Assembly (NCBI RefSeq): GCF_011397635.1
Contig: NC_064773.1
Span: forward strand, 32,187,449-32,251,448
Reading direction: 5' to 3'
Origin: Epinephelus fuscoguttatus
Taxonomy: Eukaryota > Chordata > Actinopteri > Perciformes > Serranidae
Length of the DNA: 64,000 nucleotides
The translations under genes and the position numbers were made by a program. The notes below the pieces were generated by a model. It did not search any database, was not told the origin of the DNA, and saw only the letters and a list, made by a program, of their open reading frames with translations. Below, piece by piece: positions 21,401-32,342 of this stretch (the first letter of the stretch is position 1; every line of letters begins with the position of its first letter).

Positions 21401-23599
21401 ACAAATAAGTGGTTTTTGTGCCTAAACATAACCACAGCATTGTTGAAACATAAAGTTTCAATATATCATACCAAAACAGGACAAAGACTTTGGATTTCAG
21501 ATTTTGTCCAAATCCTCTGACATGAGAGAGAAAATGGTGCAGTGTGTAACAGTCCTTGGCTGCTGCTGAAATAAAGCTGTAGCCATGGAGTCAACACACA
21601 AACACACACACCCTTACTTGCTGCCGCTGAAATTCTAAAGTAAAATATGTACAAATTTCTGTTTCGTTTTCCACTTTTATTCAGTAATGAATAGAGAGAC
21701 AAATTTTGGGCATATCTGAACATTGGGGGGATGTGTCCCCCTCAGTGTATATGGTGACTACTGCCCTGGCTGAATGTGTTCAACAAGAGCCGAGGAACAA
21801 AACTTAACATTTGCCAACCTTATAGCCATTTTGAACAAAGCATAACTTTTTACAGTCCTCAGCATGATTAAGACTAGTAAGATTAAATGAGTTCTACAAT
21901 ATTCAAATATGTACAGAAGCCCTAAGAGGTAAGGTAAGAAGAGAAAAGCAGGCATTGTTGGCCAGAGTTTATCTCCTGATCTTTCAATGGCTTTTGTCAC
22001 GTGCAGTAATCACTTTATTTTGCACAGCTTTCTCACTCTCAAATATAACTTATCAGGCATCAAAGTTGATCTCATATTAGTTTCTCCTATCAATATCTTA
22101 TATGTTAAAAGAAAATTTTGCCCGCCAACATTGCCAACAATTTTTCCCCCTATGCCTGTCAAGGCTTCCATAAACATGTGTGAAAGAGAATTATTATTAT
22201 TTAACTATGTAGTTACAGAGAGAACAATGCACCTTCTTTCCATTTTCCACTGTATGATAAAGTGAGATTTGGGCCTGTATTCTCAGCAAGTGGGTGTTGG
22301 GTTCCAACAGGGTTATGCCTTGGCACCTGTGTGCACTCGGACAGTTTGCGCTAAATTAAAGAGCCTCCAAATATTGATTATGTGCCCAAACAAACTAGGA
22401 AGCTATCATTTCCAGCACAAGACAGTACAAGACCCACATTATTTCTTCCTGAACAAAACAAAAGATCAGAATTTTGTCTTCTGTGCTTCAATACTTTTAC
22501 AAGTGGTGTGATTATCTGCCCACGGACTATTCATGACTGTTACACAATGGTGTCTCAAAATGCTTAAACAAAGCAAGTGTTAGCAGGTAGATTGTCACAC
22601 TATGTGACCTACATCTTATATGACAATTCAGCCATTTGTTATGCAAGGGCTTTTAGAAGGAACATAGGTTTTAGCTTTTGTATCACACTGTGTGAGACTG
22701 GCCATGTGTCAGGTGCAGGTACAGAGCTGATTCTGATATTTCAGTCCTCATTACATAACTACTGTTTTGTTTTTTGTTGTTTTTTTTGGATGAAAATAGC
22801 TTAGTTTTTCCTTTCAATGCAACATCACCACATGCCATGTGTTTCTTTTCTTATTTCAGCTCCAGTGCACGGTGGAGGAGGCCAGCGTTACAATAATACA
22901 TCATCCGCCTCCATGAGAAACATGTTTACTGTGCTCATTTATAATCTGACATAGTGTCAAGGGAAACAGGCATAAGAGATAGAAATCAGCTCATATGTCC
23001 ACACTACCTACAGTATGTGCTCTTATGTGAAGTAACATAGAAAACATTATTCGGAAGCTGCTATGAAACTGACCAAGTGCAGAAGGAGCTTTGTGTACGA
23101 TTCTGCCCCTTAAATGGCTCTTTTGGAGCAGCAAGCATATCTCTGACACTGAACAGAACACATCACATTGACAGAGGATAACCTGCCAAAGTGCATTTCA
23201 TGGTATCTGTTTTAGCCTGTTTAAAACACAGCTTTTATGCCAGGATGCAGCTGATTTACATTGTGTGATACGATGTATAAATGTCAGTATACATGGCCAT
23301 GATAATGTAATCAGTCATCCTCCATATCAGCCCCCGTCAGAGTCAAAGTCAGAATCACACAAGCCTATATTAGCTTCGCACAGAGCAGAGAAGCAGCTGT
23401 GAACGTTGCATGGTGGGTGCTGGCTGAAGTCTTCTTCTATATTTTATACTACTGTTCACCTGTATTTTCAAACAACGTCCTCTTTGGCATAGAGAAGGTG
23501 ATTTGTAAATTATGTATAGCAACACAGTCTTACAGAAAAACAAAATGGACACAACCTCTTAACAACGCTTTACTTGGCGGTGGGCATGAAATCCAGATC
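18435..23599. other. Intergenic, degraded repeat fragments
   Basis: Fragments seen: 19195-19430 and 21180-21440 (both with 'ttttggtgcctgaac/cctaaacataacc' type blocks), and 19975-20120, a relative of 35720-35870 (GAAGCCATTTT, ATGTGATGC, CCAGAGACTTACATTGGGAA). Otherwise AT-rich sequence with short random frames and no gene I can support. Confidence 0.4.
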
Positions 23600-23836
23600 G
23601 AGAGAATGCCAAGAGTGTGCAAAGCAGTAATCAGAGCAAAGGGTGGCTATTTTGAAGAAACTAGAATATAAAACATGTTTTCAGTTATTTCACCTTTTTT
23701 TGTTAAGTACATAACTCCACATGTGTTCATTCATAGTTTTGATGCCTTCAGTGAGAATCTACAATGTAAATAGTCATGAAAATAAAGAAAACGCATTGAA
23801 TGAGAAGGTGTGTCCAAACTTTTGGCCTGTACTGTA
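23600..23836 (+). mobile_element. Solo right end of a Tc1-like element
   Basis: Nearly identical to 63318-63554: the last codons of a Tc1 transposase (ERMPRVCKAVIRAKGGYFEE), its stop, and the terminal repeat ending GGCCTGTACTG at a TA. The left breakpoint is abrupt at 23600; the rest of the element is missing. Its few differences from the almost complete copy suggest recent activity of the family. Confidence 0.85.
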
Positions 23837-23879
23837 CATGGGCTTATGCATGTGCACTCCTTTGTTCATATATGAAGCT

Positions 23880-24000
23880 TACATATTGGGATGCACAATA
23901 CTGGATATTTTGCCTATATCCGATATGCCGATATATAACAACTTAATTGGCCGATAACAGATACCAATATCGATATAACCCCTTCTTTTTTTGGTTGGAT
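23880..24000 (+). repeat. Fragment of a 'gggatgcacaat...ccgatat' repeat
   Basis: GGGATGCACAATACTGGATA followed by CCGATAT-rich sequence. A shorter relative begins at 47700 (GGGATGCACGATAATATCGG). Typical debris of a teleost hAT-like non-autonomous element; too short for firm classification. Confidence 0.45.
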
Positions 24001-24180
24001 TAATCAAAATTTTTACATGTTCTTAAACATGCAGCACATTGTCCTCTCCTGACTTTGTATATTTATTGCCTTAATAGAGTAAATAACAAAGAAAACAGCT
24101 TCATTAATTCTCCTGGCTCACATGCTTCAGAGAAGTGTCAAAACTAATAAGACTTTTTTTTTATTTTAAAGAAAAAGCCA

Positions 24181-26029
24181 GTGACAGATGTCATCACTGG
24201 CATTATTGCCAGAGTAAACTATTACTCAGCACTAATAGAAGAAAACAAGAACAACCCCAGGTTTCTTTTCAGCACTGTAGCCAGGCTGACTGAGAGTCAA
24301 AGCTCTATTGAGCCTTGTATTCCTTTAGCCCTTAGCAGTAATGATTTTATGAGCTTTTTTAATGACAAAATTTTAACTATTAGAGGCAAAATTCATGACC
24401 TCCTGTCCTCAGATAGTACCTATCTAACCTCAAACACAGCTGTACGACCTAATATATATTTAGATTGCTTCTCCCCAATTTCTCTTCAAGAATTGACCGC
24501 AGTGATTTCTTCATCTAAATCATCAACGTGTCTCTTAGACCCCATCCCAACTAGGCTACTTAAGGAGGTCTTACCTTCAGTTAACACTCATATATTAGAT
24601 ATGATCAATATATCCTTATTAACAGGCTATCTACCACAGTCTTTTAAGATAGCTGTAATTAAACCTCTACTAAAAAAGCCCACCCTGGATCCAGAGGTGT
24701 TAGCCAACTATAGACCAATATCTAATCTTCCCTTTATGTCAAAGATCCTTGAGAAAGTAATCGCAGACCAGCTGTGTGATTTTCTCCATGATAATAATCT
24801 ATTTGAGGAATTTCAGTCAGGATTTAGAGTGCATCATAGCACTGAGACAGCACTAGTTAAAATTACAATTGACCTTCTGATTGCTTCAGACAAAGGACTC
24901 GTCTCTGTACTTGTTTTATTAGATCTTAGTGCGGCGTTTGACACTACTGACCATCAAATTCTGCTACAGAGACTGGATCACTTAATTGGCCTAAAAGGTT
25001 CTGCACTAAGCTGGTTTAAATCTTATTTATCTGATCGTTTTCAGTTTGTTCACGTTCATAATGAATCATCCTTACGTACTAAAGTTTGTTTTGGAGTTCC
25101 GCAAGGTTCTATGCTCGGACCAGTCCTATTTTCTCTATATATGCTTCCTTTAGGTAACATCATTAGAAATCACTCTGTAAATTTCCATTGTTACGCGGAT
25201 GATACACAGTTGTATTTATCGATGAAGCCAGAAGAAAATAATCAATTAACTAAACTTCATAACTGCCTTAAAGACATAAAAACTTGGATGAGCACCAATT
25301 TCCTGATGTTAAATTCAGACAAAACTGAAGTTATTGTTCTTGGCCCGAAACAACTCAGAGACTCTTTATCTGATGACATAGTTTCTCTAGATGGCATTGC
25401 TCTGGCCTCTAGCACTACCGTAAGAAACCTCGGAGTAACATTTGATCAAGATTTGTCTTTTAATTCTCATTTAAAACAAACCTCACGGACTGCATTTTTT
25501 CATCTGCGTAATATTGCGAAAATTAGGCCTATCCTGACCCGAAAAGATGCAGAAAAATTGGTCCATGCTTTTGTTACCTCAAGGCTGGATTACTGTAACT
25601 CTCTATTATCAGGTAGCTCTAGTAAGTCCTTAAAAACTCTCCAGCTAATCCAGAATGCAGCAGCACGTGTACTAACAAGAACTAAGAAATGTGATCATAT
25701 TTCTCCTGTTTTAGCTTCTCTGCACTGGCTCCCTGTAAAATCCAGAATTGAATTTAAAATCCTACTGTTAACTTATAAAGCTCTAAATGGTCAAGTCATA
25801 TCTTAGAGAGCTCATAGTGCCATATTATCCCACCAGAACACTGCGCTCGGAGAATGCAGGGTTACTCGTGGTCCCTAAAGTCTCCAAAAGTAGATCAGGA
25901 GCCAGAGCCTTCAGCTATCAGGCTCCTCTCCTGTGGAATCATCTTCCTGTTACGGTCCGGGAGGCAGACACCGTCTCCACATTTAAGACTAAACTTAAGA
26001 CTTTCCTCTTTGATAAAGCTTATAGTTAG
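24181..26029 (+). pseudogene. L2-clade LINE reverse transcriptase, truncated and frameshifted
   Basis: Frame 24181-25806 encodes RT motifs: NYRPISNLPFMSKILEK, FQSGFRVHHSTETALVKI, LVLLDLSAAFDTTDH (first catalytic Asp), GVPQGSMLGPVLFSLYM, and YADDTQLY (catalytic AspAsp). It then stops at TAG 25804. The remaining C-terminus (SYLRELIVPYYPTRTLRSEN and on to LFDKAYS) continues in another frame from about 25795 to 26029, so a frameshift of one or two bases lies near 25792-25800. The N-terminal endonuclease is missing. Clade call rests on RT motifs and the 3' tail. Confidence 0.82.
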
Positions 26030-26861
26030 GGCTGGCTCAGGCTTGCCTTGTACCAGCCCCTAGTTAGGCTGACTTAGGCCTAGTCTGCCATAATACACCC
26101 CCTATAATACACCGGGTACCTTCTCTCCTTGTCTCTCTCTCTCTCTTGTATCCTATTACTGCATCTTGCTATCTCAGCCATTCTGGATGTCACTAACTCA
26201 GCTTCTTCTCCGGAGCCTTTGTGCTCCACTGTCTCTCAGATTAACTCATATCACAGCGGTGCCTGGACAGCGTGACGTGTGTGGTTGTGCTGCTGCCGTG
26301 GTCCTGCCAGATGCCTCCTGCTGCTGCTGTCATCATTAGTCATACTTCTGCTGTTATTATACACATATGATTATTGTCACATATGTATACTGTCAGATAT
26401 TAATATATACTTTCAACATATTGTACCACAGTAGCCAGAACTATAATTATAATATTATTACTTTCATTAATGTTGTTGTAAGCTACTGTCATTACCGTCT
26501 GTCCTGCATCTCTCTCTCTCTCTCACTCTCTCTCTCTCTGTCTCACTTTTTCTGTCTCATTGTGTTATATGGATTACTGTTAATTTATTATGTTGATCTG
26601 TTATGTAGGACATCTTTTGCATGTCTGTTCTGGAAGAGGGATACCTCCTCAGTTGCTTTTCCTGAGGTTTCTACCGTTTTTTTCCCCGTTAAAGGGTTTT
26701 TTTGGGGAGTTTTTCCTTATCCGCTGTGAGGGTCATAAGGACAGAGGGATGTCATATGCTGTAAAGCCCTGTGAGGCAAATTGTGATTTGTGATATTGGG
26801 CTTTATAAATAAAATTGATTGATTGATTGATTGATTAATTGATTGATTGATTGATTGATTG
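24190..26861 (+). mobile_element. 5'-truncated L2-type LINE
   Basis: A reverse transcriptase frame is followed by a 3' region with AGGGTTTTTTTGGGGAGTTT, an AATAAA at 26808-26813 and a TTGA-type tandem tail (26815-26861), the usual ending of teleost L2 elements. The endonuclease part is absent, so the copy is 5'-truncated near 24190-24210. It carries almost no internal stops, so it is fairly young. Confidence 0.8.
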
Positions 26862-29800
26862 TTAATATAACATTAACGCCAGTTTTGAAAAAAAAAAAAA
26901 AATTAACATTAGTAACATTCACAAGTGAATTTCACACTTCAGAGACACGAGCTGCTCCTGGAAAAGTACACCCATTACATGATGATAGTAGAGTGGAGAA
27001 AAGAGCTGTCAGTGGGGCGCTCCGCTTGAGCACACAGTCCCCTTAGACTTCATACTGTCTATGTAATGAAACCATTGAAAAAAAGGAAGGCCATTTTGTT
27101 GCCGTATGAAATTGCAAAACTGTAGCAAGTCAGACTTGTTGTAATTGGTTAAAAGTGATGACATTTTGCATAATCACACATTATAATGGACAAACATCTA
27201 ATGGTAAACATAATACGAAAAATACTACAATAAAAAAAGCATCTTGTTAAATAGAATCAGATATGTATAGTACAGGCTGTTTTGTACTGCATGTGCATAT
27301 CTGACAGCATCAACTTGATTGTGGTCATAGATACCATTTTATACTTACTCTACCAGGGAAACTTGAAAAAAAAAAAGAAAAACTTTGTGAGATTAGAAGC
27401 TGAAATGAAGTGATTATAACTTTTGGACAAAACCCTGGTGAGCCTTCAACAGAACTTCCTGTTAACTATTAAGGGACACCAGCAGAATGGACCCCCTGAG
27501 GAGAGCACATGTTTTGGTTGATTTTAGTGCATTTACAAGAATAATGCCTCTTCCCTGATGGTTTCCATTACAACTGTAACACACGCAGATTTAACACATG
27601 GATGTGAGTGTGTTAGGTAAGTAGTTTTATTGATTTTTGATCATACATCCCTGTCAAATAATACACTCAGTCTTTTTCTATGTGTAGCGTTGCAGATGAT
27701 AGCTTCTGAGATCGGCTAAGTTCACATGTTGAAGAAGTGAAGTGATCCTTGTTCCTGTAATCCTGTTAGACTGCTGGCACATTTCAAATGGAAATTGTGT
27801 TGTTCACATGGCACGTATCATGAATGGAAATGTCTATTCCCTGCAGCGGTTGGTGCTAAGGGAACCAAATCCTTCAGGAAATCCTCTCCTCAGTTAGAAG
27901 TGGAGGTGGATCCTGGCAGCTCAACTGTTCTGCTCCGCCTGTGTGTTTACAGCTGATGGAAACATGGAGCTTATCAGCATGTTATGTAAGATCAGGATTT
28001 ACAGCGTTTGTAAAGGGGAATGCCAGAGGGGCTGCAGTCCTCAGAAATATGCAGTTATTTAGCTGATTGACCTGCACATATTTCATCCAGAGACACTTAA
28101 TCTCACCTGGACTCACTTCACAGGAAATCATCAAGTTGAAATACAGTGAATTTAACACTTGAGAAAATATGAACGATGTGGAGAGAGAAGATGAGTCAGG
28201 TGTGTTTTTCAGGGGAACCTACAAGATTGTTCGCCTAGTAAATAACAAACGGTGCTGCTTTTACACCTCAACTTTTGGTTCAGTTATAAATAACTCAGGT
28301 CCATTTGTACGCTTAGTGTTGTGCATTTGGGCTGATGTGAAAGCTGTCAGTCAAATCCTGGTGTGGACCAAACAAGCAAACCAAGACCACTCAGAAAGGT
28401 GGGTCTCGGTCTGCTTCCAAATGGACTCTGCTGCAGTTTGTTTGTGGTGTGAAAGAAAATGAACCAAACACAAGAATATGATAGCAGATGTGTGATTTTG
28501 GCAACAGCTAAATCAATAATAAATCCATCTGCTGATCATGAAATCTGTCGGCAATCTCATAACTGATTATGCTAATGCATGCCTGTAACCATGGTAATAC
28601 ATATGCACGTCAGTGAGGGTTTTTTCCCTGATTAAAAAGCTGTTAAAACTGCCATTATTATATTTGACTTGGTGTACTCTGTCTGTTAATTAAGTCCATT
28701 AAAAAGTGTGTGTCAGTGATCCCACAGTACTAAGCCCTGAATCATTACTGTACAAGACGCCATTTCACCCTGCCTTTATGTTAGTCATTATTCATAACAT
28801 GATTAATTTGCCGTCTAATAATAGCTACTAATAATTCTTACAATCAGTTTTTTCTTAATGAGCTCTTTGTGAAACCAAAAAACATAAAGATAAACTCTTT
28901 AGAAGCATTATGTGCTGCCGCAGAAACTGCATGAAGAATTAAGTAATGTTGTATCAACTCTGTGTTAAGACTTTTGAAAAGCAGAGATTGTTGTGTATGT
29001 CCCTGCCTGAAAAAAAAGCCCTCCTATGAATGGTTAAAGGGAAATTAAAGCAAACACTGACGAAGCAATTACTGCAAAGTATTTAAGATCAAATCATGAC
29101 TGAACAAATCCATTTTTCTTTATTAATTTCTTCAGGCTTGAGGCTACTTTGACAAAATGTTGGTCAAATTGTGTGCACAACCGAAACAGTGTGACAAGTA
29201 TATGGCTGTCAACTCTCAATTTTCCAATCCAATTTATGCAATTTCAAGACTGTGTAGGGACCCCGGCATGCAGAAGGGGAACCCTGATGAACTTTGGAGA
29301 ATTATTTCAAGAAGATAGCATGACATGGTTGGTTCTGATGGATGCATTAGGACCTCTAGTTCAGTATGATAAGCTTGAAAACTGAGCAGATACAGTCGGT
29401 TTTATTTACTGTTTATGTCTTTATATATGTATTTCTCACCTTAAGCTCTGCCTGTCAGACCCGGCATTTCTTCACATTTATCAGACATTTGGCCATTGTT
29501 TCTCTTCTACTTTAATTCTCTTGTCCTCTCTGTACCCTGACTTTTCTTTTAGGAGCTCCTAATTTTTGGTAAAGCATTCTGACTTAGCCAATCAGGCTGA
29601 TCAGTGTTCACCTCACATGTTTACATTAACTGTGCTTGTATGTTCTGCGTGTATCTGACCATCTGACTGACTGTGTACATTTTTGCACTTGATACAAGTT
29701 AAGGGTTAACCAGACCTTTTCGTTGGCCGCTGCTTGGCCTTGAGCCAGTGTCAGTTGTGCCCTTTGATTCCCCCGATGCTGCTGGTTAACACTGCTAGTC

Positions 29801-32029
29801 CAGACAAATCAAGCAGTAGTGAAGCCTGTGACGAGCTGCCAAGAAGTGTATGGTAAGCTGCGGCGGCTGCTCTGAGCTAAGGCCATTTGATTTTGCAGCA
29901 GCAGAGTGTGGCCAAACTAAAAGTTGGGGATAGTTTAGGCAGCAAATGCGTCCAGAGAACACCTGCATTTAACCAGTAAACAGAGTCCTGGACCTTCATT
30001 TGGTTAAGTTCCATTTCACACTGCGATTTTTAAACTGGACCAAACCACCTGGACAATGTCACGCAGTTACAACAATGCTCGTTTGGGGGCGGTATTGCCC
30101 GAAACAACCACTGACCAGGAAGAAAAAAAGCATGAGGAAGAAGAAAACCCGGGTCATCGACTGGCCACAAGCAACTGCGACATATAGCCCTCTGACCATT
30201 TATCAATAAGCACCTGCACCTCCTCACTACTCCACGTCTGCCCATGAGACATTTTCCAATTTTTTCTTTTTTCTTTTTTTTTTTTTTTTTTTTGTTACCC
30301 CTGCTTCTCGCGGTTTGTGCTGTTGGCTTTGTTTTTTTTCAACCCTAAATGCACTGTGCTCTGCATCACTTCCTCTATTTGGTTCAATTCCTCTCTTTGG
30401 TTCGCTGGATAGTCCTTTGCATTTCCCACTGTAAGCAAACCGCACCAGGGTTCACATGCAAGTGAACCGAGACCCCTAGTTTTCAAGCTTGTTTGGTTCG
30501 CACCAGAGTTCAAATGAGTGTTCACCACTCTAAGCAAACCGAACTATTTGTGGAAGCGGACCAGGGTTCGTTTAAAGCGGACCAAATAGCGCCAGTGTGA
30601 ATGCGTCCATACTCTCTGTATTCAAATGTCGCAGATAGTTGTGGTCACGCACAGGCAGTTCTATTTACACTATAACTGACAGTCTGCTTCAGCTCTGGCA
30701 GCAAACAGGAGGGCTGCACATGGACGCATGTGTGCAGACCCTCATGGACATGGGTGGATGATAAGATTTACATCACACGCACAAAAGTGAACCTATGAGG
30801 GTACATGTATGCGAAAACTGTGATCTGGCCTTTAGCTGTTGGCAAAGACACTCAATAACAAAAGATAGCGTGTTACAAGCTGCACCAGTGGTATGAAATG
30901 ATATATACTACTGGTCTCCTAAGTGGGTGGCGTCACCTTTCCTGCTTACTTCCCACCTCATTTGACAGTATTGTTAATTTTGTGTGGGTGGATGAAATCA
31001 GATAAAAAACAATACTATAAACAGTACAAATCTAATGTTCGCTCGTTTTGCTGCTTGTTTTTATTAGCTAGCTTAATATCTGATATAGACCCAGTGCAAT
31101 AAATCAGTCTTATAATGTTTTTTTTTTCCCTTTTGTTTCACATACAGTATAAATCTTTTTAAATTTCTGTTTATCTGGTTGGAAAGCGACTTTAGCAGTA
31201 CTGCAATGAAACCAGACGGGCAGATCAGCACCACAGAGAGAAGAGATTCTGTGTTGCCAGATCTCATGAGAGTGGGTTGCTATGACAAAGATATGTCTCC
31301 AACAGATTTAATTTCCTCTTGATTTGTCCGTCTGAAAATTGCCATTTTAGAGTCAGAATGTTCTGGAGACACGTGGATTGTGAAAAATGGGCCAAACGCT
31401 TACTTCAGTGTCTATGGGGCAAAGGAAACAGTCATAAGCTGTACACACATTCACTTTTACGACTGCAATGAATAGTGGCGAAACCCAGTGACACAGATTC
31501 AAGAAATGAATCTAAAGTGCGCTGTCTCAGTTTATCAGAGGTTTCTGTCAATACACGATGTGAGTCATGCATGAGCGAAAAGGTCTGCCATCTTGGACAG
31601 CTACCTACAGTCGCATCACTTGGACAAACCATGTGTCACGTGTTAGATATTAGACCATATTATGAGACCAGATTACATCAGTTGTATGTCATTGTATTTT
31701 AATGTGTGTTCCTCTTTGGACACAGGCATATTTTTGAGGCGGCAAGGTCAGTCACTCGCAAGGGTCCGTTCTCTGCTCCAACCACTCTCTCTACGGGCCC
31801 CCCCACTCCACGAGCCCTGGTGCAACCGCACTGCCTGCACTGTCTATATTTACGCCCCTGCTGCTTCCATATTGTTCTAATAATGTCACAGGCTCTAAGT
31901 GATATCACTAATTTTGACTTTCTGAAACAAAATGAGACATGAATGCAGCTCAATTATGAGAGTGAGAATTTGTATTATCATAACTACTGATTCTCTGTGG
32001 GGCTTCATTGTCACAAAGAAAATGTAAAA

Positions 32030-32072
<43 letters not shown>

Positions 32073-32109
32073 TAAGATGTAAAGACTAATGAGGTTATAT
32101 TATGCTTCC
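26862..32109. other. Intergenic between the LINE and rergl
   Basis: Two stretches with 'ttggttc/ggaccaa' motifs look like related MITE fragments (28200-28460; 29990-30610, whose ends read TTCACACTGCGATTTTTAAA and, in reverse, TTCACACTGGCGCTATTTGG). A 20-bp T run is at 30274-30293 and an (AT)n tract at 32033-32068. Short frames in this region lack any recognisable similarity. Confidence 0.4.
32033..32068. repeat. (AT)n microsatellite upstream of rergl
   Basis: Uninterrupted AT dinucleotides, about 18 repeats, roughly 220 bp upstream of the rergl start codon. Confidence 0.95.
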
Positions 32110-32290
32110 AGGATGGATAAGTGAGAGAAGCCCCGCCCACCGGGCAGCCAGCAGATGACGTGAGGCGGCACCGGTGGCTCCGTCAGCCCATCAGCTCCCG
32201 TCTCTCACCCTGCTCTTCACTCCTCTGCTCTCCACAGTATGATATCTGAGGGACCATTCTGCACCGGATAGTTCTGTCTCCACAGCGAAC
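32110..32290 (+). promoter_or_regulatory. rergl: Probable rergl promoter / 5' UTR
   Basis: GC-rich segment just upstream of the start codon with a GC-box-like CCCCGCCCAC at 32132-32141 and no clear TATA box. The transcription start cannot be fixed from sequence alone. Confidence 0.4.
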
Positions 32291-32342
32291 ATGAATGAGA
32301 TCAAGATCGCTGTGCTGGGCAGTGAAGGGGTCGGAAAATCAG
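32291..32342 (+). CDS. rergl: rergl exon 1
   Basis: [17 protein letters not shown], 17 codons plus one base. Holds the whole P-loop. Donor GTAGGA. Confidence 0.92.

Noticed and set aside
28169..28462. 97-codon plus-strand frame
   Set aside because: Falls in a repeat-like 'ttggttc...ggaccaa' stretch and has no recognisable similarity.
31706..31942. Overlapping frames on both strands around 31700-31950
   Set aside because: Mirror-image open frames in a GC-rich repeat fragment; no splice or homology support.
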